64,000 nt of DNA from Kitasatospora aureofaciens (GCF_001188955.3 NZ_JPRF03000002.1:124001-188000); one strand, 5' to 3'. Shown: positions 26,432-35,018, counted from the first letter of the stretch. Notes: a model not told the origin generated them from the sequence alone. Made by a program: numbers and translations.

Positions 26432-26821
26432 TTGGACACCATCCACCTCGGCGCGGCGCCAGGGACCACCTGGGCCCTGTCGCCGCTGGAAGCCGAAGAC
26501 CACCTTCGTGCCCGCTTCCCGGACCTGCAGGCCGGGCAGGAGCATTCGCCGACCACCGGCAAGAACTACGTCTCCTTCTACGTCGAGCTGGCAGGCGAGA
26601 GTCGGCACGGTGCGTACTTCGAACGCGGCCACCTGGTTCTGGACGACGGGGACGCGGACCTGTGGGCCGATACCGCCGCCTGGTTCCTGGGCCTCCTGCC
26701 CGCCGACGCGAGGGCGGTCGCCATGGTCGAATCCAGCCCGGACAGCGTGCGGACAATTCCCCCCGGCGCTGACACCGCGCAGGTCCGCGAAATTTTGCAG
26801 TCGCTCCTCGATGTCGTTTAG
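26432..26821 (+). CDS. Probable immunity protein for the 24787 toxin
   Basis: 129 aa, acidic, soluble (GAAPGTTWALSPLEAEDHLRA, VLDDGDADLWADTAAWFLG). It starts at TTG 26432, one base after the toxin stop, with GAAGAAGG upstream; position and acidity fit an immunity protein. I do not recognise the family. The IS5-type element starting at 26821 is inserted at the stop codon: TA comes from the target and G from the IS. The sequence beyond the IS also restores TAG, so the product is unchanged. Confidence 0.68.
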   Translation: MDTIHLGAAPGTTWALSPLEAEDHLRARFPDLQAGQEHSPTTGKNYVSFYVELAGESRHGAYFERGHLVLDDGDADLWADTAAWFLGLLPADARAVAMVESSPDSVRTIPPGADTAQVREILQSLLDVV

Positions 26822-26935
26822 AAGGCGTCCGCAATCCGCTTGCGGCGTATGACTTTTCGCTGTTCAGGCTTGGGTGTGCGGGGTTGGGCGGCAGGGTTTC
26901 GGTGTCGGGTTGTCGAGGTCGGAACGGAGTGTGTG

Positions 26936-27433
26936 ATGCCGCCGTCGCCGCTGGGGTTGCTGGAGGAGCGTCGGGAGGCCGCTCGGGTGCGGGTGGAGGA
27001 TCTGGAGACCGAGTTGGAGCGCCTGGAGGGTGAGCTGAGGTCGGCGAGGGTGGTGTTGGAGCGTCGGGTGGTGGCGGTGGAGGAGCTGGCCGAGGCGCTC
27101 GCCCCGGCCGAGGATGCCGTGGAGCCGGCGCAGGCGGGGGTGCGGGTGCCGCAGAAGGGGGCGGTGGTGCCGGTGTGGCGGGAGGGGCTGGATCCGGTGG
27201 ACGCGTTGGCGCCGGACTACCGGCGCCTGGTGGAGGCGGTGGAGTCGGGTGGGGAGGGTGGTGTCGGCTTGACCATGCGGGAGGTGGCGGTCGCGGTCGG
27301 CCGGGAGCCGGTCGCTGCGGTGACGGAGAACCTGCGGCAGAAAGCTCGGCGGCTGGTGGAGCGGGGCTGGCTGGAGGTCGACGGTTCCGGGAGCCGGTTC
27401 ATGCCGCGGCGCCGGCCCCAGGCCGCGGGGTGA
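26936..27433 (+). CDS. IS accessory protein: coiled coil plus winged-helix-like domain
   Basis: 165 aa. Residues about 8-55 form a strong coiled coil (RVEDLETELERLEGELRSA). After a Pro-rich linker the C-terminal 75 residues (DALAPDYRRLVEAVES, LTMREVAVAVGREP, ARRLVERGWLEVDGSG) look like a winged helix. ATG 26936 was chosen. The stop lies 35 bases inside the convergent transposase gene. The paralogue at 50621-51124 occupies the same place in the second element, so this belongs to the IS. Its role in transposition, control or target choice is unknown. Confidence 0.75.
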   Translation: MPPSPLGLLEERREAARVRVEDLETELERLEGELRSARVVLERRVVAVEELAEALAPAEDAVEPAQAGVRVPQKGAVVPVWREGLDPVDALAPDYRRLVEAVESGGEGGVGLTMREVAVAVGREPVAAVTENLRQKARRLVERGWLEVDGSGSRFMPRRRPQAAG

Positions 27434-28352
27434 CACTGCGGGCCCGGCGGCGGTGGCGGGCGAGGCGGCGGCTCATGACCATGGTCATGGACCACAGGAT
27501 CATGGCCTGGGCGCTGTCGGTGCGGGTTTCGTAGTCGCGGGCGAGGCGGCGTGAGCGCATGAGCCAGCCGAACGTCCTTTCTGCCACCCAGCGGCGCGGG
27601 ACGATGCGGAACCCGGACAGGTCGTCGGTGCGTTTGACGATCTCGACGATCAGGGCAAGCTTGGTGTTCGCCCAGGTGACGAGGTCGCCGGTGTAGCCGC
27701 TGTCGGCCCAGATCCTGCGCAGGTAGCGGAACTTGGCCTTCAGTGCGGGGAGCATGTCGGCGGCGGTGGCTCGGTCGCCGGCGTCGGCGGGCGTGACCAG
27801 GATCATCAGGAGCAGGCCGAGGGTGTCGACGACCAGGTGGCGCTTGCGGCCGTTGATGTTCTTCGCGCCGTCGTAGCCGCGCGTCGCACTGTGCACGCTG
27901 GCGGCGGCCTTGACCGACTGGGAGTCGATGACCGCCGCGGTCGGCTGGGGGTCTCGGCCATGCGCTGTGCGGACGGCGGCGCGCACCCGGTCGTGGAACT
28001 CGGTCAGCAGGCCGGTGTCGCGCCAGCGGGTGAAGAAGGCGTGGACCCGCTTGTAGGGCGGGAAGTCGGCGGGCAGCGCGGCCCATTTGACGCCGTTGTC
28101 GACGAGGTAGCGGATCGCGTCGAGCAGTTGGCGGTGGCAGTAGCCCTCCGGCCGCCCGCCCCGGCCGCTCATCCACGCCGGCACCGGCAGCAGGTCCCGC
28201 ACCGCCGCCCACTCGGCGTCGGTCATGTCGCTGTCGTAGCGGCGAACACGATCGCGGTGGTCACCCGCGTTGCCGTACCGGTGTGCGAAGCAGTCGCACC
28301 TTGGGGGGACCGAGTTGCCGTCGACCGCGGCGACGGCGTACAAAAGCGGCAA
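27399..28352 (-). CDS. IS5-family transposase (element A)
   Basis: About 317 aa, single frame. The N-terminal region is DMTDAEWAAVRDLLPVP, then HRQLLDAIRYLVDNGVKW. Catalytic segments: AAVIDSQSVKAA (first Asp), RIWADSGYTGDL (second Asp) and RRWVAERTFGWLMRSRRL (Glu). TTG 28352 follows AAGGAG by six bases, parallel to the AGGAGG-GTG arrangement of the second element. The frame looks intact. Confidence 0.87.
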   Translation of the reverse strand: MPLLYAVAAVDGNSVPPRCDCFAHRYGNAGDHRDRVRRYDSDMTDAEWAAVRDLLPVPAWMSGRGGRPEGYCHRQLLDAIRYLVDNGVKWAALPADFPPYKRVHAFFTRWRDTGLLTEFHDRVRAAVRTAHGRDPQPTAAVIDSQSVKAAASVHSATRGYDGAKNINGRKRHLVVDTLGLLLMILVTPADAGDRATAADMLPALKAKFRYLRRIWADSGYTGDLVTWANTKLALIVEIVKRTDDLSGFRIVPRRWVAERTFGWLMRSRRLARDYETRTDSAQAMILWSMTMVMSRRLARHRRRARSVTPRPGAGAAA

Positions 28353-28529
28353 CAGGGCCTCCTTGCGGCTTTTTGGTCTCGACAACCTCCAAGCTGCACA
28401 GGGGCCCTGTCTTCATGCGGCGACAACGTCGAGATCACCCGAATCGGGAACCCGCGAACACTCGTACTAATCCCAAGCCCCGTGTGGGGTTTGCGGATCG
28501 CTTCTTAGCCACTCAGGCCTCAACTGCAG

Positions 28530-29609
28530 TTACGACGCCGCCCGCTGGGAGCGTCCGGCTTGTTCGAGAGCGTGCTGGAGCTCGTCGCGGGTCATGGTGG
28601 AGCGATGGGGGATGTCGAGGTCGGTGGCGCGCTTGTAGAGCTCGGCCTTGGTGAGCTGGGACAGCTGCTGTTTGCCGGTGGCGCTGGCGCGCTTCGTGGT
28701 CTTCGCCGCCGTGCTGGCTTTGGTGGCGGTGCTCTTCTTGCCACCGGTTGGCTTGGGGGAGCGGCTGGCGCGGGCGGCCGGGGTCCGGTCGGCGCGCGTC
28801 TTCTTGGGCTCCTCGGCGGGCCCGTCTTTGCGGGCGGTTTCGAGGCTGCGGCGCAGGGCGTCCATGAGGTCGATGACGTTGGTGGCCTCGGGGGCAGGCC
28901 CGGCGGACACGGCGATCTCGCGGCCGGCGAGCTTGTCCTGGACGAGCTTCTTGACCTGCTCCTCGTAGGTGTCGTGCCACTCGTCGGGTTTCCACTCGAT
29001 GGCGAGCATGCCGATGAGTTGCTCGGCGGTCTTGACCTCCTGCGGGGAGAGTTTGACCTTCTCCGGCAGGTCACCGACCTCGGAGTGGGGGTCTCGGACC
29101 TCGTCGGCGAAGTGCATCGTGTGCAGTTCCAGGAGCCCGCCTTCGGAGCGGACGGCGGTCAGGTACTCCTTGCCGCGCATCGCGAACATGGCCAGTCCGG
29201 CCTTGCCGGCGTGCTCCAGGGCCTCGACCAGGAGGGCGTAGACCTTCTGGTACTCCTTGCCGCGGGGGCCGAGGTAGTAGGTGCGGTCGAAGAAGATGGG
29301 GTCGACGTCGGCGAGGTCGACGAACCCGGCGATGTCGATGGTGCGCGAGCGGCCGGGGGAGATCTGCTCCAGTTCGTCCGGTTCGACGATGACGTACTCG
29401 CCCTCGGTGACCTCGTAGCCCTTGACGATGTCCGCGAAGTCGACTTCCTTGCCGGTGCGTTCGTTGACGCGCTTGTTGCGGATCCGGTCGGAGGTGCCGC
29501 GCTGCAGCTGGTGGAAGTGGACGTCGTGGGACTGCGTGGCGGTGTACAGGGCGACCGGCACGCTGACCAGGCCGAAGGTGAGCACTCCAGTCCACATGGG
29601 TCGAGCCAT
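28530..29609 (-). CDS. ku: Ku DNA end-binding protein
   Basis: 359 aa. The homodimeric Ku core spans about residues 1-255 (MARPMWTGVLTFGLVSVPV, then YYLGPRGKEYQKVYALL and ELHTMHFADEVR). A Lys-rich linker and a C-terminal SAP domain (LTKAELYKRATDLDIPHRS) follow, as in streptomycete Ku. It binds double-strand ends and recruits a ligase for NHEJ; an ATP-dependent ligase gene is at 39326. ATG 29609 has GGGAG upstream. A copy of its 3' third lies at 24213-24643. Confidence 0.95.
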   Translation of the reverse strand: MARPMWTGVLTFGLVSVPVALYTATQSHDVHFHQLQRGTSDRIRNKRVNERTGKEVDFADIVKGYEVTEGEYVIVEPDELEQISPGRSRTIDIAGFVDLADVDPIFFDRTYYLGPRGKEYQKVYALLVEALEHAGKAGLAMFAMRGKEYLTAVRSEGGLLELHTMHFADEVRDPHSEVGDLPEKVKLSPQEVKTAEQLIGMLAIEWKPDEWHDTYEEQVKKLVQDKLAGREIAVSAGPAPEATNVIDLMDALRRSLETARKDGPAEEPKKTRADRTPAARASRSPKPTGGKKSTATKASTAAKTTKRASATGKQQLSQLTKAELYKRATDLDIPHRSTMTRDELQHALEQAGRSQRAAS

Positions 29610-29831
29610 GATGGGCTCCCTTCGACCTGGCGCGCCCGCCAGCCGGTGCGAGGGCGGGTCATGGCCAGCGTCGCCGCCAGACCGGCGTGTCCGCACGCGG
29701 TGTTGGGCCGACGGGCGTCGCCGCCCTGCTGGGCCCCGCTTGGAGGCGGTACGACGACGGCCTACCGGACGCCTGGGCGGTCGCCGCCCACCCAAACCCC
29801 CCGCAAGCCGCGTCCAGCCGGGCTTCTGCGG

Positions 29832-30836
29832 TCAGTCGTTCTCCAGTCGCCGGTGCCGCTCGGCTGTCTCCCGAGCGGCCTCCCGGGCACGGGCCACCCG
29901 GCCGCGGGCGGAGTCGCTCGCGGTCTCGGTGTCCCGCACCAGGGCATCGGCCCGCGCGAGGGCGTCCCGCGCACGGTCGTCGCGCTCCCGTGCCTGAACG
30001 AGCGCGGCCTCGGCACGATCGGCCTCGTCCTGCGCCCGCTGCCGGGACGCTCTGGCGCTACGCAGCTCCCGTTCGGCTTCGGCGGCCCGATCGGCGGCTT
30101 CCCGCTCGGCCGTTTCGGCCGCGGTCACGGCGATCCGGGCCTTGTCCCGCTTTCGTTCCCACTCGCGTTCGGCCCGGGCCTGGGCGGCCGCGTCCTGCCT
30201 GTCGCCGGGCGGCGCGTCGGTGGCACTGGCACGGTGCGAGCGTCGTTCCGCGGCCGGCCGCCTTCTGGCTGGCGGTGTGCCGGTGTCCGGGCTGGCGCCG
30301 ACGTCGGTCGAAAGGTTCGGCTGTCCGGCCTCCGTCCTGCTGGGAGCGGCGCCCGGCCACAGCGGCGGTTCAAGGGCGGCGGTCAGCCGGCCTTCGGCCA
30401 GGGCCCGGGCGGCGTCCGGGTCCGCGAGTGCGGCGGACAGTGTCCGGTCGAGGTCGGCGACCGCGTCCGAGGCGAGCGGGTGACCGGCCGCCGCCGCGTC
30501 CCGCCTTGCCTGCTCGGTCAGCGCCCGGATCAGCAGGCGGCGCTGGTCGGCGAGGCCACGCAGTTGCTCGCCGGCGAGGTGCTCCTGAGCTTCCCGCAGG
30601 GCTTGACCGAGGTCCATGAGCTGCCTGACCAGGTCGTGGTGCCGGTGGGCGAGGAGGTTCGCGGCCCACGCGGCCACTGTGGGGCGGTGCAGGGCACGGA
30701 TCGCCTTGGCGAGCTGCGGGTCTGACTTCTTCACCTCGTCGGCGCGTTCGTTTCGGGCGGCGGTGAAGGCGGTCGGAGCAAGGACGTAGAGCGCGTCGGC
30801 GGTTGCGTCGAAGTCGGTCGGCGGCTTGCTGGCCAC
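29832..30836 (-). CDS. Conserved actinobacterial coiled-coil protein
   Basis: 334 aa. The N-terminal helical domain (TAFTAARNERADEVKKSDPQ, AIRALHRPTVAAWAANLL) recurs in actinobacteria. The central part is Pro/Arg-rich and disordered. Residues about 220-330 are a long charged coiled coil (ERKRDKARIAVTAAETAERE). No catalytic motif. It is transcribed in the same direction as ku, 220 bp upstream of it. The coiled coil and location suggest a structural or DNA-repair accessory role, but no function can be assigned. Confidence 0.72.
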   Translation of the reverse strand: MASKPPTDFDATADALYVLAPTAFTAARNERADEVKKSDPQLAKAIRALHRPTVAAWAANLLAHRHHDLVRQLMDLGQALREAQEHLAGEQLRGLADQRRLLIRALTEQARRDAAAAGHPLASDAVADLDRTLSAALADPDAARALAEGRLTAALEPPLWPGAAPSRTEAGQPNLSTDVGASPDTGTPPARRRPAAERRSHRASATDAPPGDRQDAAAQARAEREWERKRDKARIAVTAAETAEREAADRAAEAERELRSARASRQRAQDEADRAEAALVQARERDDRARDALARADALVRDTETASDSARGRVARAREAARETAERHRRLEND

Positions 30837-30989
30837 CTTCGAACTGTATGGCCGGTGCGCACCTCGAGTCCGGCGGACGTCCTCCGTTCAAGGGAAGGTC
30901 TCGGAGCCGGCGGGCGCGCCCGCACCTGGTGGGCCGGTCTCGATTGGCGAACTCGCCCTGCTGTTCTAAGCGGGTGGCGCATCCCGGTC

Positions 30990-31157
30990 TTACTCGCCGA
31001 AGAGCGGGACGTCCCGGCCGCCTATGTCCGTGCGGATGCGGTGCGGGCGGACGGGGTGGCGCCACCGGCCGGCGCTGTCACGGGCGACGTCGGCAGCGAC
31101 CTCCATCACGACCTCGGGCGCCGCCAGGACGACGTCGAGTCTGTCACGGCTTCCCCA
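30990..31157 (-). pseudogene. C-terminal fragment of an ATP-dependent DNA ligase
   Basis: About 55 codons matching the OB-fold end of actinobacterial ATP ligases (LDVVLAAPEVVMEVAADVAR, then GRWRHPVRPHRIRTDI). Preceding sequence is unrelated, so only the 3' end survives. It lies close to ku, as ligase genes often do. Confidence 0.65.
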
Positions 31158-31239
31158 GCCGGCCGAGAATGAATCCGCAGGGCGAAGCACGGCGGATGCC
31201 GCCGTCGCAGCGCGACGATCGGCGCAGTACGGTCCCAGG

Positions 31240-31707
31240 ATGAGCAGCAGCGATCTCCAGCTCCAGGACCTCCTTTCGGCTGCCCTCGAGGACACCGTGG
31301 CAACAGCCCACGCCGAGGCGGCCCGATGGCTGACCGCCCAGCTTGAGCAACGCGGCACCGAGGCCATGTGGGAAGGCACATGCCGACTGCTCTCCGCCCT
31401 GGCCGTCCGGCCCGCTTACGGGCTGCCGCCGCACGAGGCAGCCGACCGGCTGCGGCTGACCGCGCGGAGCGCTCAGCCCGATGTTGCGCTGGTCCTGTCG
31501 CTGAGGCTCGCCCTGTGGGAGCGCGGCGAGGAAGGCGCCGCCGAGGTGTGGCACGCTGCCCCCGTCGAGCTGCGCCGGCAGGCGATCATGCATCTGGTCA
31601 TCGCCTACTGCGCGACCGTCGGCTACGACGGGCGCCGGCTGAGCCCGGCCGAGACGGTGTCGCTCGTGCGGCAGGCCTTCCCGCCTGCTGGCCGTTCGGC
31701 GGGGTGA
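31240..31707 (+). CDS. Helical hypothetical protein
   Basis: 155 aa, Ala/Leu-rich, no membrane segment or motif. ATG 31240 starts a well-behaved coding frame (SSSDLQLQDLLSAALEDTVA); the longer frame from 31024 crosses the ligase relic and is not plausible. The stop is end-to-end with the convergent glycosylase gene at 31708, with no room for a terminator. Function unknown. Confidence 0.6.
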   Translation: MSSSDLQLQDLLSAALEDTVATAHAEAARWLTAQLEQRGTEAMWEGTCRLLSALAVRPAYGLPPHEAADRLRLTARSAQPDVALVLSLRLALWERGEEGAAEVWHAAPVELRRQAIMHLVIAYCATVGYDGRRLSPAETVSLVRQAFPPAGRSAG

Positions 31708-32619
31708 TCATCTTTTGCGGTGGTCGTTGGGGGAGAGGCGGGGGCCGAATCGTGGGGCGCTGGCGCCGGCGAGGAAGGCGAGTTTGCAGACGCGGTGGCG
31801 CTGGCCCGCGTAGGGGGCGAGGAGTTCGAGCATCTGCTCGTCGGTGCTGCGGGCGCGGCCGGTGAAGAAGTGGCCGATGTGGTTGGCGAGGTGGTAGTCG
31901 CCGACGGAGACGGCGTCGGGGTCGCCGTTGGAGCGCTGGAGGGTCTCGGCGGCGGTCCAGATACCGATGCCGGGCACGGTCATGAGGCGCTCGAAGGCCT
32001 GCTTGCCGGCCATGGTCGAGGCTTCTTCGAGCCGCGGTGCGAGGCGGACGGCGCGCAGGATCGTGGCCGCGCGCTTGGGGTCGACGCCGGCCTTGTGCCA
32101 TTCCCAGCTGGGGATCGCGGCCCACTGGCGGGCCGAAGGCATTACCCGCAGGTCGGGGCGGGGCCCGGGCGCTGGGGTGCCGTGGCGGCGGACGAGGTAG
32201 CGCATGCCGCGCCGCGCCTCGAGAACGGTGACCTTCTGCTCCATGATCGCGGGGATCAGGGAGTCCAGGACGAGGCCGGTGGCGCACAGGCGAAGGCCCG
32301 GGTTGCGGCGCTGGGCCTCGCGCAGCGGCCCGGGTGGCAGGACGAGCTGCTCGGGGGTGTCGGTCGCGCCGAGCAGGGTCGGCAGGCGCTCGAGAAGCCA
32401 GTCGGCCGCCTCGCCCCACGCGGTCGCATGGATTTCGCCGGTCGCGGGGCGGGCGGTGATGCGAAGGGTGCCGGTGCCGGCCGGGGTGCGGAAGGTGCGC
32501 CACAGCTCGCCGGGTGACCATGCCGAGACGGGGTCGCGGGCACCGCGGTGGAGCGGGCCGATGACGTGGGCGAGGTCGAGCGGGAACGGCAGCCGCCAGG
32601 TGCGCCCGAGGGGCCCCAT
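31708..32619 (-). CDS. DNA-3-methyladenine glycosylase II (AlkA-type)
   Basis: 303 aa base-excision glycosylase. HhH-GPD core: LDSLIPAIMEQKVTVLEA, hairpin MTVPGIGIWTAAE and the catalytic-Asp loop AVSVGDYHLAN. The N-terminal beta domain is AlkA-like. It removes alkylated purines. ATG 32619 has GGAGG upstream. It diverges from imuA and shares the intergenic region holding the SOS box, so it may be damage-inducible. Confidence 0.9.
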   Translation of the reverse strand: MGPLGRTWRLPFPLDLAHVIGPLHRGARDPVSAWSPGELWRTFRTPAGTGTLRITARPATGEIHATAWGEAADWLLERLPTLLGATDTPEQLVLPPGPLREAQRRNPGLRLCATGLVLDSLIPAIMEQKVTVLEARRGMRYLVRRHGTPAPGPRPDLRVMPSARQWAAIPSWEWHKAGVDPKRAATILRAVRLAPRLEEASTMAGKQAFERLMTVPGIGIWTAAETLQRSNGDPDAVSVGDYHLANHIGHFFTGRARSTDEQMLELLAPYAGQRHRVCKLAFLAGASAPRFGPRLSPNDHRKR

Positions 32620-32719
32620 GTTCCGGCCTCCTTCGGATGAGCGTCCCGCGCCGCGGGGCTGCGGCATGCGGGGACACTACCGCACCGGCAAGTCCGTGAC
32701 CTGCAGTAATGACAGTCAT

Positions 32720-32735
32720 TCGAACGGGTGACCGA
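32720..32735. promoter_or_regulatory. Degenerate SOS-box-like site
   Basis: TCGAACGGGTGACCGA keeps a perfect left half of the actinobacterial LexA box (TCGAACnnnnGTTCGA) and four of six bases on the right. Confidence 0.4.
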
Positions 32736-32768
32736 TTTAGTGAGAGTGGCGATTCCGCTTGCCTGGCT

Positions 32769-32784
32769 TCGCACGAATGTTCGA
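32769..32784 (+). promoter_or_regulatory. SOS box (LexA operator) for imuA-imuB-dnaE2
   Basis: TCGCACGAATGTTCGA differs at one position from the consensus TCGAACnnnnGTTCGA. It ends 10 bases before GTG 32795, so transcription would start very near the start codon. Confidence 0.8.
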
Positions 32785-32794
32785 TGCTGGGGGT

Positions 32795-33481
32795 GTGGAA
32801 GCAACCCTCGCAGCGCTGGCCCCCCGGCTCCAGCTGTCCCGTCCCGGACCGCTGGTCCCGGTGCTGCCCGCCCTGGAGGGCCTGCTCCCGGAGCGGGGGC
32901 TGCGCCCGGGTGCGGTCGTGTCGGTGACCGGCGGCGCGACCGCGCTGGCGCTCGCGCTCGCGGCCGCCGCGACCGCCTCCGGCATGTACTGCGCGGCGCT
33001 CGGTTTCGACGGGCTCGGCGCGCTCGCGGCGGCGGAACTCGGCGTCGACGTCGGCCGCCTGGTGGTGGTCGACGCCCCGCGCGAACGGCGGGCCGAGGTC
33101 GCCCTGGCGCTGGCCGACGGGTTCGGCCTCCTGCTGCTGCAGGGAGCCCCGGTGGCGGGCCCGGTGGCCGAGCGTCTGGTCACGGTGGCCCGCCGCAGCG
33201 GGTGCGCGGTGGTGGTGGCGGGGGAGTGGCCCGGGGCTCGGGTGCGGCTGCGGGTGGTCTCGCGCGTCTGGGAGGGGCTGGGGCAGGGGCGTGGCCGGCT
33301 GCGGGCGCGGCGACTGGCGGTGGTGGCCGGCGGGCGGGGCGCGGCGGCGCGGGAGCGGCGGGCGGAGCTGTGGCTGCCGGACGCGCAGGGCGCGGTGCGC
33401 CTGGTCGAACGGCCCGCCGCACCGGCGGCGGCACCGCAGCGGCGCGCCCACGCCGGCCGGGGCCCGCTGGCGGTGGTGTGA
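32795..33481 (+). CDS. imuA: ImuA-like RecA-fold mutasome accessory protein
   Basis: About 228 aa. RecA-like core strands are present (GAVVSVTGGATALALALAAA in the P-loop position, GRLVVVDAP, CAVVVAGEWPG), but a full Walker A lysine is absent, as in actinobacterial ImuA' proteins. It would work with ImuB and DnaE2 in translesion synthesis. The in-frame ATG at 32777 lies inside the SOS box, so GTG 32795 is the more likely start. imuB follows after one base. Function is inferred mainly from the conserved imuA-imuB-dnaE2 order. Confidence 0.82.
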   Translation: MEATLAALAPRLQLSRPGPLVPVLPALEGLLPERGLRPGAVVSVTGGATALALALAAAATASGMYCAALGFDGLGALAAAELGVDVGRLVVVDAPRERRAEVALALADGFGLLLLQGAPVAGPVAERLVTVARRSGCAVVVAGEWPGARVRLRVVSRVWEGLGQGRGRLRARRLAVVAGGRGAAARERRAELWLPDAQGAVRLVERPAAPAAAPQRRAHAGRGPLAVV

Positions 33482-33482
33482 C

Positions 33483-35018
33483 ATGAGCGAGAGCGTTCGG
33501 CGTGTGCTGGCCGGCTGGGTTCCGGACTGGCCGGTGGTGGCGGTGCTCGGCCGGGAGCCGGAGCCGCAGTGCCTGGCGGCGGTGACCGAGCGCGGCCGGA
33601 TCCTCGCCGCGAGCGGCGCGGCCCGGGCGGCCGGTGTCCGCGGCGGGCAGAAGCTGCGCTCGGCGCAGGCCCTGGTTGCGGACCTGGAGGTCTTCGACCG
33701 GGATCCCGATCTTGAGGTGCAGGCGTTCGAGCCGGTCGCGGATGCGGTGGGCGCCCTGGCCGCGCATCTGGAGGTGGTGCGGCCTGGCCTGCTGGCCCTG
33801 GCCGCAGGCGGCGCGGCACGCTTCCACGGTGGTGAGGAGGCGTTGGCCGAGCGGGTGATGGACGCGGTCGAGGCGATGGGGCATCCGTGCCGGGTCGGGA
33901 TCGCTGATGGGTTGTTCGCCGCGCGGCTGGCCGCTCGCGTGCAGCAGATCGTCCCCGTGGGGGCGAGTGCCCGGTTCCTGGCGCCGTATCCGGTGGCGGA
34001 GCTGGGGGAGCCGCGGCTCGCCGATCTGCTGGGCCGGCTCGGGCTGGCGACCATCGGCCAGTTCGCCGCGCTGCCGACCGCGAGCGTCGCGGACCGCTTC
34101 GGCCAGGCCGGCGTGCTCGCGCATCGCCTGGCCCGCGGGCTGGAGGCCCGTCCGGTCGTGGCCCGGCCCCCGGGGGCGGACCTGACAGCTGAGCAGCGGT
34201 TCGACGAGCCCGTGCTGCTGGCGGAGCCGCTGGTGTTCACCGCGCGTGCCCTCGCGGAGCGCCTGCACGAGCACCTGGCGGCGGCCGGGCTGGCGTGCGA
34301 GCGCGTCGACGTGGAGGTCGAGTGCGCGGACGGCACCACCGCCTCCCGCACCTGGCGCCACGAGGGCGTGCTGTCCGTGGGGGCGGTGGCCGAGCGGGTG
34401 CGCTGGCAGCTGCAGGCCTGGCAGCAGCGCGACCTTTTCGACGAGGCGTCCGGCGGCGTGGTTGCACTGCGCCTGGTCCCGGACGGCCTGGTGAAGGATC
34501 CGGGCCGCCAGCTGTCCCTGGAGGACGGCGACCAGGAGGCGCGGGCCCGGGCGGAGCGCGCGGTGGCGCGGGTGCAGGCGATCCTCGGCCACAGCGCCCC
34601 GGTGACCGTCGACCTCGCCGGCGGTCGGGCCCCGGGCGACCGGGTGGTGCACACGCCGTGGGGGGACGCCCATCAGGAGCGTCGCGCGGACGGTCCCTGG
34701 CCCGGACGGCTGCCCGCACCGTCCCCCACCCACCTTCCGGCGCAGCCCGCGGCGGTGCGGCTGCTGGACGCTGGCGGGCACGACGTCGAGGTGAGCGCCC
34801 GCGCCGAGGTCCGCTCGGCTCCCGCGCGCCTGGTTCTGCCCGGCGGCGTGAGCCGGGTGGTGGCCTGGGCTGGTCCGTGGCCGGAGCAGGAGCGCTGGTG
34901 GGACCCGGAACAGGCGCGGCGCACCGCGCGGATGCAGGTCGTCGTCGACGACGGGCGGGCTTTACTGCTGGCCGTCACGGGCGGGCGCTGGATCATCGAG
35001 GGCGACTACGACACCTGA
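33483..35018 (+). CDS. imuB: ImuB-like Y-family polymerase homologue
   Basis: 511 aa. Y-family fold with the little finger and a C-terminal extension (WGDAHQERR to RWWDPEQARR) typical of ImuB. In the palm, VPDWPVVAVLG lacks the usual first Asp of active polymerases and RPGLLALAAGG replaces the second acidic pair, so it is probably non-catalytic, as known for ImuB. Its accepted role is to tether DnaE2 to the sliding clamp. ATG 33483 follows the imuA stop by one base. Confidence 0.9.
   Translation: MSESVRRVLAGWVPDWPVVAVLGREPEPQCLAAVTERGRILAASGAARAAGVRGGQKLRSAQALVADLEVFDRDPDLEVQAFEPVADAVGALAAHLEVVRPGLLALAAGGAARFHGGEEALAERVMDAVEAMGHPCRVGIADGLFAARLAARVQQIVPVGASARFLAPYPVAELGEPRLADLLGRLGLATIGQFAALPTASVADRFGQAGVLAHRLARGLEARPVVARPPGADLTAEQRFDEPVLLAEPLVFTARALAERLHEHLAAAGLACERVDVEVECADGTTASRTWRHEGVLSVGAVAERVRWQLQAWQQRDLFDEASGGVVALRLVPDGLVKDPGRQLSLEDGDQEARARAERAVARVQAILGHSAPVTVDLAGGRAPGDRVVHTPWGDAHQERRADGPWPGRLPAPSPTHLPAQPAAVRLLDAGGHDVEVSARAEVRSAPARLVLPGGVSRVVAWAGPWPEQERWWDPEQARRTARMQVVVDDGRALLLAVTGGRWIIEGDYDT

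Larger units (their letters stand above)
26821..28504 (-). mobile_element. IS5-family element A with accessory gene
   Basis: 1684 bp bounded by imperfect inverted ends (GAAGGCGTCCGCAATCC at the left; GAAGCGATCCGCAAACC on the other strand at the right) and a TTA target duplication (26818-26820, 28505-28507). Carries a transposase and a convergent accessory gene. Same organisation as the 49551 element. Confidence 0.9.

Noticed and set aside
28560-30725. Plus-strand 721-codon frame opposite ku and the coiled-coil gene
   Set aside because: Low-complexity Gly/Leu/Val shadow typical of high-GC antisense frames; ku is certain on the minus strand.
31598-34654. Minus-strand open frame of 1018 codons across the glycosylase, imuA and imuB region
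   Set aside because: Arg/Pro/Ser-rich shadow of real genes; it contains no domain and crosses the SOS promoter.
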